From an uncultured Pelagibacteraceae bacterium (GTDB lineage Bacteria > Pseudomonadota > Alphaproteobacteria > Pelagibacterales > Pelagibacteraceae), in NCBI GenBank assembly GCA_902581695.1, contig CACHOW010000005.1, forward strand, positions 1 through 54,514: DNA of 54,514 bases, given 5' to 3'. Position 1 is the first letter of the stretch; every line of letters begins with the position of its first letter. The position numbers were made by a program, and so were the translations under genes. Below, piece by piece: positions 26,560 to 33,307 of the stretch. Under the pieces are notes generated by a model. That model was not told the origin of the DNA. It saw nothing but the letters and a program-made list of their open reading frames with translations, and ran no database searches.

Positions 26560-28002
26560 TTAATCAACTATTAAAGTATCTTTTGATCCACCACCTTGCG
26601 AACTATTTACAATTGTACTTCCTTTTCTAAGAGCAACCCTAGTCAGGCCGCCAGTTGTTACATAATTAGTTTTACCACTTAAAACGAAGGGTCTTAAATC
26701 TAAGTGTCTAGGCTCTATATTTTTTTCTGTAATTGTTGGAGCTGTTGATAATGTTTCTAAAGGTTGAGCAATATATTCCCTTGGGTTTTTCTTAATCTTC
26801 TCTGCCACCTCCTCTCTTTCCTTTGAAGAAGCCTTTGGACCAATCATTATTCCATATCCACCAGATGCATTAGCAGGCTTTACAACTAATTTAGATAGAT
26901 TTTCTAAAACATATTTCTTTTGACTTTCATCATGACACAAATAAGTCTCGACTTGATTTAAGATGGGTTGTTCTCCTAAATAATAAACTATCATTCTATT
27001 TACGTATGAATAAACAACCTTGTCATCAGCTACACCTGTACCCACTGCATTAATAATACCCACATTTTTTTTCAACCAGCATTTAAACAAACCTGGAACA
27101 CCGATAACGGAGTCTTTATTGAAGGCTTTTGGGTCTAAGAAATTATCGTCTAGTCTTCTGTAAATACAATCAACTTTCAAGGGACCTTTTACAGTTTTCA
27201 TATAAACGATATCATTTTCAACAAAAAGATCTTTTCCTTCTACTAATGCAATACCCATTTGTTCAGCTAAAAAAGAATGTTCAAAATAAGCAGAATTATA
27301 AATCCCTGGTGTAAGTACTACCATGTGGGGATGAGCTGTTTTTTTTGGGATGCATTCGTTCATACAGTTGAAAAGTTTGTTGGTGTATTGATGTATTGAT
27401 GCAACTTTATATCTCGTAAAAAGTTCAGGAAATACATCTCTCATAACCATTCTATTCTCGAGCATATAAGAAACTCCTGAAGGTACTCTTAGATTATCTT
27501 CGAGCACCAAATAGTCACCATTTTTATTTCTGATTAAGTCTACTCCAGATATATTTGCCCATGATTTATATTTAGGCGAAAATCCTTCACATTCTTTTAC
27601 ATAGTAAGGTGAATTAAAAATGATATCTTTTGGAACAATATTGTCTTTAAAGATTTTCTTTTGATTATAAACGTCATCTATAAATAAATTTAAGGCTTTA
27701 ACTCTTTGCTTTAAACCTTTGGTTACTTTATTCCATTGTGATTTAGGAATTATTCTTGGAATAATATCTAATGGCCATTTCTTTTCCTCTGCCCTGTTAT
27801 TAGCAGCATAAACTCTAAAGTTAATTCCTCTAGCACTTATTGTACTCTGACAATTTTTTTCAATTTCTTGAAGTTTATCTTTTCCATATCTTTCTAAAAT
27901 ATTTGAAATTATTACAGCATGTTTTCTTAATTTATTTTCATTGGTAAAATAACCATCATATGCTTTAGTGGCATTGTAATTATCCCAGAGTTTCGAGCTC
28001 AT
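26560..28002 (-). CDS. Circularly permuted ATP-grasp (type 2) family protein
   Basis: A 480-residue protein of the circularly permuted ATP-grasp family (DUF404/DUF407). Landmarks include 'ISARGINFRVYA', 'WPLDIIPRIIP', 'YLVLEDNLRVPSGVSYMLENR', 'CIYRRLDDNFLDP', 'KPANASGGYGIMIGP' (glycine-rich ATP loop, about 371-385) and 'EPRHLDLRPFVL' near the end. Such enzymes are predicted to form amide or peptide-like bonds, but no substrate is known. In other bacteria the gene usually travels with an alpha-E (DUF403) protein, a transglutaminase-like protein and the Anbu peptidase. Here only Anbu is present, divergently placed 107 bases away. Confidence 0.88.
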   Translation of the reverse strand: MSSKLWDNYNATKAYDGYFTNENKLRKHAVIISNILERYGKDKLQEIEKNCQSTISARGINFRVYAANNRAEEKKWPLDIIPRIIPKSQWNKVTKGLKQRVKALNLFIDDVYNQKKIFKDNIVPKDIIFNSPYYVKECEGFSPKYKSWANISGVDLIRNKNGDYLVLEDNLRVPSGVSYMLENRMVMRDVFPELFTRYKVASIHQYTNKLFNCMNECIPKKTAHPHMVVLTPGIYNSAYFEHSFLAEQMGIALVEGKDLFVENDIVYMKTVKGPLKVDCIYRRLDDNFLDPKAFNKDSVIGVPGLFKCWLKKNVGIINAVGTGVADDKVVYSYVNRMIVYYLGEQPILNQVETYLCHDESQKKYVLENLSKLVVKPANASGGYGIMIGPKASSKEREEVAEKIKKNPREYIAQPLETLSTAPTITEKNIEPRHLDLRPFVLSGKTNYVTTGGLTRVALRKGSTIVNSSQGGGSKDTLIVD

Positions 28003-28109
28003 TAAAGGATTGTTTAATAATTAGGGTAAACAATCAATTGCGATATAGTTATATCAGCTATGCTTGAATTTAATTATATGTTAATTAATTAATAATTATT
28101 ATTAGTATT

Positions 28110-28838
28110 ATGACTTATTGCGTTGGTATTAAAGCTCAAGACGGAATTGTTTTCGCCTCAGACTCTAGAACAAACGCTGGATTAGATAATGTTAATATTT
28201 ACTCAAAAATGTTTGTTCATGATGTTGGTGATAGAAGTGTTATTATAGTTACCTCTGGAAACTTGGGTACATCCCAAGCAGTATATAAATCTATTGAAAA
28301 TGATCTTAAAGGTGACAATGGTATAAATTTAAACACATGCAAAGATTTCGACCAAATTGCATCTTACATTGGTTCATTAAATATTAAACATTCAGCACCA
28401 AAAGGAATAAACACAGACACAGTTTTATTAGGTTCCTCATTTTTAGTTGGTGGTCAGATCAAAGGTCAACCATTAGAATTGTACTTAGTTTACTCTCAAG
28501 GAAATTATATTAAACCAGCTGATAGCAAACCTTATCTAGTCATTGGTGAAGTAAAATACGGCAAACCTATTTTGGATAGAGTTATAAAACCAAGCGTATC
28601 TATTGGTGATGCATCACGTTGTGCTTTGATTTCAATGGACTCAACTTTAAAAAGTGACTTAACAGTTGGCCCTCCTATAGATTTTGCTGTCTATAAAAAA
28701 GATGAATATAAAATTGCCTCACAAAAATGCTTAAATATTACTGATACTGAATATTCCAAGGTTTGTGATCAATGGTCGGATGGTATCTTTAAAATTTTTG
28801 ACTCTTTTCCAAGATTTGATTGGGAAAACAATAAATAA
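28110..28838 (+). CDS. Anbu-type proteasome-like peptidase
   Basis: A 242-residue member of the Ntn-hydrolase proteasome family, matching Anbu (ancestral beta subunit, related to HslV). The start 'MTYCVGIKAQDGIVFASDSRTNAGLDN' (key parts 'MTYCVGIK' and 'ASDSRTNAGLDN') leaves Thr2 as the N-terminal nucleophile after Met removal, with D18 and the Lys in 'YSKMF' (K34 region) as partners. 'GDASRCALISMDSTLKSDLTVGPP' in its middle part is also typical of the family. Such proteins form helical or ring assemblies; substrates are unknown. It is divergent from the ATP-grasp gene, the single remaining partner of the usual four-gene cluster. Confidence 0.88.
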   Translation: MTYCVGIKAQDGIVFASDSRTNAGLDNVNIYSKMFVHDVGDRSVIIVTSGNLGTSQAVYKSIENDLKGDNGINLNTCKDFDQIASYIGSLNIKHSAPKGINTDTVLLGSSFLVGGQIKGQPLELYLVYSQGNYIKPADSKPYLVIGEVKYGKPILDRVIKPSVSIGDASRCALISMDSTLKSDLTVGPPIDFAVYKKDEYKIASQKCLNITDTEYSKVCDQWSDGIFKIFDSFPRFDWENNK

Positions 28839-28856
28839 GATTATTTTTCCTTTAAA

Positions 28857-28874
28857 CTGTAATAAATTCTTAAC
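28857..28874 (+). promoter_or_regulatory. Pho-box-like site before the arsenate cassette
   Basis: The sequence CTGTAAT-AAAT-TCTTAAC has the 7-4-7 layout of PhoB sites (consensus CTGTCAT-AWAW-CTGTCAT); the first half matches at 6 of 7, the second about 4 of 7. It ends 33 bases before the ATG at 28908, leaving room for a -10 element in the following AT-rich stretch. Suggestive only. Confidence 0.4.
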
Positions 28875-28907
28875 ATAACTGAAATAATAACAACGAAAGG
28901 GGATTTT

Positions 28908-29129
28908 ATGTTTATAAAAAAATATCTAAAGTGGATCAGTACATTCTTAGTTTTAGTAGGAATACTTCTTACTAATTTAAATATATATCCATTAAATATA
29001 TATTTTCATGGATTAGGAGTTGTTGGATGGACTATTGCAGGATTTGTGAGCAAAGATAAAGCAATCTTAACTAACTTTGGATTACAAATTCCATTGTTTG
29101 TAATTGGTATTTATAAAGTTATTTTTTAA
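28908..29129 (+). CDS. Small membrane protein, function unknown
   Basis: A 73-residue protein with three likely membrane-spanning stretches (about 5-25, 31-47, 54-72) and few charged residues; I do not recognise it with confidence. It has a good Shine-Dalgarno (AAAGGGG, 28896-28902 region) and starts a tight run of four plus-strand genes: this one, arsC (starts with no spacer), aquaporin and Nudix. Being first in a likely phosphate/arsenate-responsive transcript, it may contribute to membrane changes or arsenic handling; this is only contextual inference. Confidence 0.75.
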   Translation: MFIKKYLKWISTFLVLVGILLTNLNIYPLNIYFHGLGVVGWTIAGFVSKDKAILTNFGLQIPLFVIGIYKVIF

Positions 29130-29561
29130 ATGAAGAATATATTGTTCGTATGTACAGGTAATTCAGCAAGAAGTATTATTGCTGAAAGTATAATAAACAA
29201 CGAGTATGATGATTTGTATAAAGGTTTTAGTGCTGGAAGTAATCCAACAGGAAAAGTAAATGAAGATGTGAAGAATTATTTATTATCAAAACATTATGAT
29301 CTTTCAAATTATAGATCTAAAAATTTTAATGTATTTATCAAAAGTCAGATAAAAATGGATTATGTTATTACAGTTTGTAATAATGCCAATAATGAAGTCT
29401 GCCCTATTTGGCCAAATAAAGATCAGATAATTCATTGGGATATAGAGGATCCTGTTAAATTACTTAATGAAACAAATGACTTAAATAAAAAAGATGAAAT
29501 AATTGAAAAAGTTTACAATAATATTCATAATAAAATAAAGGAACTAATAAATGAAAAATAA
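29130..29561 (+). CDS. arsC: Arsenate reductase, LMW phosphatase type
   Basis: A 143-residue arsenate reductase of the low-molecular-weight tyrosine phosphatase fold, which reduces arsenate to arsenite. The P-loop 'VCTGNSARS' holds nucleophile C8 and R14. The two redox cysteines are C83 and C91 in 'TVCNNANNEVCPIWP', and the catalytic Asp lies in 'HWDIEDP'. The three-cysteine set separates arsenate reductases from plain LMW phosphatases. It abuts the upstream small gene with no spacer and overlaps the aquaporin gene by 11 bases. Arsenate enters through phosphate transporters, so placement next to the pst region is sensible. Confidence 0.9.
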   Translation: MKNILFVCTGNSARSIIAESIINNEYDDLYKGFSAGSNPTGKVNEDVKNYLLSKHYDLSNYRSKNFNVFIKSQIKMDYVITVCNNANNEVCPIWPNKDQIIHWDIEDPVKLLNETNDLNKKDEIIEKVYNNIHNKIKELINEK

Positions 29562-30210
29562 AAGTCGTTATTTTCTTGCCGAACTATTAGGCAGTTGTTT
29601 TTTAGTAATGATTATTGTTGGCTCAGGTTTAATGGCTGAAAACCTAACTAATGACATTGCTGTGATGTTAATTGCAAACACAATAGCAACAGGAGCAGGT
29701 TTATTTGTGCTTATTACAGTATTTGCTGATGTATCAGGAGCTCACTTTAATCCATTTGTAAGTATCGCAATGGCAATAACAGGCAAATTAAAAAGGAAAC
29801 TATTACCCTTTTATATTATTGCTCAATTGGTTGGTTGCTTGATTGGTGTTGGTTTAGCTAATTTCTTTTTTGAACATGAAATTTATGAATTATCTACTAA
29901 ATCAAGAGATGGAATTTATATATTCACATCTGAGGTAATAGCAACATTAGGGCTTATAATAATAATTTTTGGTTCAATGAAGTCAGGTAAAATTGCTGTT
30001 GCTGCTAGTGTTGGTCTTTATATTACTGCTGGTTATTGGTTTACTTCCTCAACTTCATTTGCAAATCCAGCTGTTGCAATTGCTAGAACATTTACAGAGT
30101 CTTTTACAGGTATTAGTTATCTAAATACTCCCTATTATATTTTAGCTGAGCTTATCGGAATGTTAATTGCTGTATTTATTGCTAAAAAGTTATTTTTAGA
30201 GAAAAATTGA
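29551..30210 (+). CDS. MIP channel (AqpS-like, probable arsenite efflux)
   Basis: A 219-residue aquaporin-family protein with six membrane helices. The two pore loops are visible: first 'GAHFNPFVSIAMA', where the usual NPA is N67-P68-F69, and second 'SFANPAVAIART' with canonical N172-P173-A174. In Sinorhizobium, AqpS next to ArsC lets arsenite leave down its gradient, replacing an ArsB pump. The overlap with arsC here (11 bases) supports the same job. The NPF variant and the residues after the second NPA (VAIAR rather than R immediately after) suggest a widened, non-water pore. The gene overlaps the Nudix start (TTGA). Confidence 0.85.
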   Translation: MKNKSRYFLAELLGSCFLVMIIVGSGLMAENLTNDIAVMLIANTIATGAGLFVLITVFADVSGAHFNPFVSIAMAITGKLKRKLLPFYIIAQLVGCLIGVGLANFFFEHEIYELSTKSRDGIYIFTSEVIATLGLIIIIFGSMKSGKIAVAASVGLYITAGYWFTSSTSFANPAVAIARTFTESFTGISYLNTPYYILAELIGMLIAVFIAKKLFLEKN

Positions 30211-30698
30211 AAAATATAAAACTTACCAATCGAATAAGTTTAATTAACAAAAAATTTAAGAAAAAAGAGTTTTATCATTATCTTGAAACTTCTAATCTTT
30301 CATTAGTAATACCTAAGATTAAAGACAAGTATATAGTAGTTTCTCAAAAAAGAGTTCCGATTAACAAAATTAATTATGAGTTTCCTTCTGGGATAGTAGA
30401 AAAAAAAGAAACAACTCTGCAATCAGCTCATAAAGAATTAAAAGAAGAAACAGGATATAAATCAAGATCAAAATTGAATAAAATTATAACTTTTTATACT
30501 GAGCCTGGGCGACTAACCACTAAAATAACTGGTTATTTTACAAAAGACTTGATTAAAATTTCAAAGCCAGAAAAAGGTATAAAAATTCATCTGTTTAATC
30601 AAAGCGATATATTTAAATTAATATTAAATCAAAAATTCAATAATAGTTCTCATATAGCAATGTTTTTATATCTAATAACAAATATTAAAAATCGATAA
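30207..30698 (+). CDS. Nudix hydrolase
   Basis: A 163-residue Nudix protein, hydrolysing a nucleoside diphosphate linked to another group; the substrate is unknown. The Nudix box is 'GIVEKKETTLQSAHKELKEETGY' from about residue 62, read in parts as G-x5-E-x7-KELKEE-x-G. The canonical Arg is replaced by Lys, while the metal-binding glutamates are kept. The preceding 'SQKRVPINKINYEFPSG' and later 'TEPGRLTTKITGYF' resemble ADP-ribose pyrophosphatase-like members. The start is TTG at 30207, overlapping the aquaporin stop (TTGA); no in-frame ATG lies nearby. Confidence 0.85.
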   Translation: MKNIKLTNRISLINKKFKKKEFYHYLETSNLSLVIPKIKDKYIVVSQKRVPINKINYEFPSGIVEKKETTLQSAHKELKEETGYKSRSKLNKIITFYTEPGRLTTKITGYFTKDLIKISKPEKGIKIHLFNQSDIFKLILNQKFNNSSHIAMFLYLITNIKNR

Positions 30699-30776
30699 AC
30701 TACAGGTTGTATCAAATTAACTTTCAGATTTATGAATTATGTGATTAAATTAATATCTAAAAATTTGGAGGTAGAA

Positions 30777-30986
30777 ATGGGAAAAAAATTAAAAAAAAAT
30801 GAGAAGAAAAAAACAAAAATCTTAAAAGCAATTGATAGACTGAAAAATAAAATCACGGCTAAAGAAAAAAAATTGTCAAAAGTTAATATTAAAATTGCTG
30901 GTTTAGAAAAAAAGGTTGCAGAAAAAAAAGCAAAAAAGGTTGCTAAGAAAAATGCAGAGCAGTCTCCTGCATCTATAAATAATTAA
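30777..30986 (+). CDS. Lysine-rich small coiled-coil protein
   Basis: A 69-residue very basic protein (24 Lys, 1 Arg, few hydrophobics). Heptad-like spacing of Ile/Leu/Val through residues 15-55 suggests a coiled coil, and the tail 'NAEQSPASINN' is uncharged apart from one Glu. I chose the ATG at 30777 because a perfect GGAGGT Shine-Dalgarno lies at 30767-30772; the in-frame ATG at 30732 has none and would add 15 unrelated residues. Strong translation initiation in a genome where most genes lack a good Shine-Dalgarno suggests high abundance. It could be a nucleic-acid-binding or ribosome-associated protein; this is not established. Confidence 0.7.
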   Translation: MGKKLKKNEKKKTKILKAIDRLKNKITAKEKKLSKVNIKIAGLEKKVAEKKAKKVAKKNAEQSPASINN

Positions 30987-31002
30987 TATCAAATAAATTG
31001 TC

Positions 31003-31070
31003 TTCCTCCCTTCTTAATTTAAGAGAAGGGAGAAAGTAGTTAATTAACAAAATTTAACTATTAGGAGGAA
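31003..31070 (+). promoter_or_regulatory. Hairpin leader able to mask a downstream Shine-Dalgarno
   Basis: A perfect 9-base stem CTCCCTTCT (31006-31014) / AGAAGGGAG (31024-31032) with a 9-base loop. No U-tract follows, so it is not a classical terminator on the plus strand. The segment TTCCTCC (31003-31009) is also exactly complementary to GGAGGAA (31064-31070), the ribosome-binding site of the 22-codon frame, so two exclusive pairings are possible. This is the geometry of a translation-controlling leader; no known riboswitch class was recognised. Confidence 0.45.
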
Positions 31071-31074
31071 AACA

Positions 31075-31143
31075 ATGAGACTTAATATCTTAAATTTTGT
31101 TAAGACTTTTATAGATAAACTAAGTTACAAAATTATTTATTAA
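31075..31143 (+). CDS. Possible 22-residue microprotein with strong ribosome-binding site
   Basis: A short frame, ATG at 31075 and TAA at 31141-31143, encoding 22 residues: basic and hydrophobic with amphipathic spacing ('NFVKTFIDKLSYKIIY' tail). A perfect AGGAGG lies at 31063-31068, six bases before the ATG, stronger than the signals before most genes here. The upstream hairpin can mask this signal. It may be a true membrane-active microprotein, or a leader peptide for a transcript that ends nearby; no longer gene follows on this strand. The rest of the 30987-31262 gap holds only the phoX terminator. Confidence 0.45.
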   Translation: MRLNILNFVKTFIDKLSYKIIY

Positions 31144-31205
31144 TTGTTAAAGTTGAATGAATTTAAATAATATCTCTTATATAGCCATGTATTTTATTTA
31201 AAATA

Positions 31206-31238
31206 AAATACGCTCGATAAATTTTACCAAGCGTATTT
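31206..31238 (-). terminator. Probable terminator of phoX
   Basis: Inverted repeat AAATACGCT (31206-31214) / AGCGTATTT (31230-31238), a perfect 9-base stem with a 15-base loop, 25 bases past the phoX stop. Read on the minus strand it is followed by TTATTTTA, T-rich as expected for a factor-independent terminator. Confidence 0.6.
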
Positions 31239-31262
31239 CTTAAGGGGTAGCTTTTAATTTAA

Positions 31263-33179
31263 TTAACCAATTCTAGAACCATCATTTTTTCTGATAGCTA
31301 CTATGGCAGATCTTGGAGCAGTTCCAGGTCCATCTGGCCATATAGAATTACCTTTTTCACCAGGATGTTGAATGCCAACAAACATGGTTTTATAATCTTT
31401 ACTCCAAGTTAATCCTGTAACCTCTGCCTCATTAGGTCCTACAAGAAATCTTTTGATCTCTCCTGTTTTTGGATCTCCATACAACATTTGATTATTGCCC
31501 ATTCCAGCAAAATCTCCTGTGTTTGAATATTTTCCATCAGTTTGGATCCATAATCCTCCTTTAGAATCAAATTTAATTCCATCTGGAGAATTAAACATAT
31601 TATCTTTAGTTATGTTTTTAGATCCAGCATTTGCTCCTTTATGAACAGATGGATTTCCAACTAAAGCAAATATATTCCATTTAAAATTAGATGAAGCATG
31701 ATTACCTCTATCTGCTGTCCATCTAACTATTTGGCCATAGTTGTTATTTACTCTAGGGTTAGGTCCATTAACAGATGTATCATCACCACCTGCATTTGGT
31801 TTGTTTCCTCTATTTTTGTTGTTTGTTAAAGCAACATAAGCTTCTGCTTTTAAAGGATTTGCTGCAACCCATTCAGGTCTATCCATCGTAGTTCCACCTG
31901 CTGCTGATGCTGCCATTCTAGTGTGAATAGCTATTTCAGCTTTAGATTTCATTCCAGTTGTTTTAGGTGTCAACGGTAACCATTTACCTTTCCCATTATC
32001 GTTAAACTTAGCAACAAATAAATCTCCGTCATCTAATACGTTGGAGTTGTCACCGTTTTTATTATATTTTCTTGATGAAACGAATTTATACAAATATTCA
32101 CCTCTTTCATCGTCTCCCAGATAAACAATTACTTCATTATTTCTACCAAGAACTACCTCAGCATTTTCATGTTTAAATCTTCCTAAAGCTGTTCTTTTTT
32201 TAGGTGTTGATGAAGGATTTAATGGATCAATTTCAACAACATATCCTGCTCTATTAGGTTCATTTGGTTCAAGATCCCAATTAAATCTATCATCAAATTT
32301 ACCCCATGCGTAACCCCAATCCTTTGTTGAAATGCCATATCTTTTAAATTCAGGTGGTATATCAGCATTAGGGTCTGTGTTAGAAAAATAACCATTAAAA
32401 TTTTCTTCACAAGCTAGATAAGTTCCCCATGGAGTTTTACCATTTCCACAGTTGTTCCATGTTCCTAAGGATAATGTTCCCGTTGGATCAGAAATTGTTT
32501 TTAACAAATCATGACCTCTAGCTGGACCAGTGATTTCCATTCTTGAATCTGCAGTTATTCTTCTGTTATATTTTGAGTCTCTTACTATCTCCCATTTACC
32601 ATTTGCATTTGATATTTCAAAGATACTAACTCCATGACCAGCTTTACCTTTTCTAACATCATCTGCAGTTTCTGGTAATTTAGAACCTCTATTATCATAG
32701 ATAATTGATCTATTCACATATTCATTATTAACTGCAATTATTGTTTTACCATCTTTTGTATAAAAAGTGTCCATACCATCATTGTTATCACCAAAGGCAT
32801 GTTCTTGACTTTCACCAGTACCTCTTGAGTAATGATCAAACCATTTACCTTTAGTAAATAATGGATCACCCCATTTAGCTAAAATTTCCCAATTATATCC
32901 TTCTGGTACTGTAATATCATCTTTTGTATCTGCTTTGATTGTTTTAAAATCTATTAGACCAGAAAATGCAGCTTCAGCATCTGTTGGGCTTAATATGTTA
33001 AGACCAGAACCAATAACAAAAGCTGATGCTCCGAACATAGCACTATTTTTCATAAAGCTTCTTCTGCTCATTGCTTTTTTTAGTATATTGTCAAAATCTA
33101 CCACTTCTGGTGGTGGATTGTTTATTTCATCATATTCATCAATTGACAAATTATGTATCTTAGAATTATTTATTTTCAT
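31263..33179 (-). CDS. phoX: PhoX-family alkaline phosphatase (Tat-exported)
   Basis: A 638-residue DUF839/PhoX protein, a calcium/iron-dependent periplasmic phosphatase that releases phosphate from organic esters. Residues 1-70 carry a long leader with a twin-arginine motif ('SRRSFMKNS', R39-R40), a hydrophobic stretch and an 'AEA' cleavage site, so export is by TatABC (genes at 16395-17573). The family signature 'NCGNGKTPWGTYLACEENF' is at about residues 238-256, key part 'PWGTYLACEENFNGYF'. 'GRFKHENAEVVLG' and 'FNSPDGIKFDSKGGLWIQTDG' (partial) are also typical. It stands alone, followed by a terminator and preceded by a weak Pho-box-like site. This would extend phosphate acquisition to esters. 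Confidence 0.9.
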   Translation of the reverse strand: MKINNSKIHNLSIDEYDEINNPPPEVVDFDNILKKAMSRRSFMKNSAMFGASAFVIGSGLNILSPTDAEAAFSGLIDFKTIKADTKDDITVPEGYNWEILAKWGDPLFTKGKWFDHYSRGTGESQEHAFGDNNDGMDTFYTKDGKTIIAVNNEYVNRSIIYDNRGSKLPETADDVRKGKAGHGVSIFEISNANGKWEIVRDSKYNRRITADSRMEITGPARGHDLLKTISDPTGTLSLGTWNNCGNGKTPWGTYLACEENFNGYFSNTDPNADIPPEFKRYGISTKDWGYAWGKFDDRFNWDLEPNEPNRAGYVVEIDPLNPSSTPKKRTALGRFKHENAEVVLGRNNEVIVYLGDDERGEYLYKFVSSRKYNKNGDNSNVLDDGDLFVAKFNDNGKGKWLPLTPKTTGMKSKAEIAIHTRMAASAAGGTTMDRPEWVAANPLKAEAYVALTNNKNRGNKPNAGGDDTSVNGPNPRVNNNYGQIVRWTADRGNHASSNFKWNIFALVGNPSVHKGANAGSKNITKDNMFNSPDGIKFDSKGGLWIQTDGKYSNTGDFAGMGNNQMLYGDPKTGEIKRFLVGPNEAEVTGLTWSKDYKTMFVGIQHPGEKGNSIWPDGPGTAPRSAIVAIRKNDGSRIG

Positions 33180-33206
33180 TTAAATCTCCTTTTTTTTGAA
33201 AATTTA

Positions 33207-33224
33207 ATCAGAAAGATATGACAG
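33207..33224 (-). promoter_or_regulatory. Weak Pho-box-like site upstream of phoX
   Basis: Read on the minus strand: CTGTCAT-ATCT-TTCTGAT, 7-4-7 spacing. The first half equals the PhoB consensus CTGTCAT exactly; the second matches 4 of 7. It lies 28 bases upstream of the phoX start. Position and perfect half-site are suggestive, but AT-rich chance matches are possible. Confidence 0.35.
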
Positions 33225-33307
33225 AAAATTTAACTAATTATTTAATTTAAATTAAAATAATGTTACAAAAAAAATATCACTCAATTAGAAGTAGTATTAA
33301 ATTTAAT

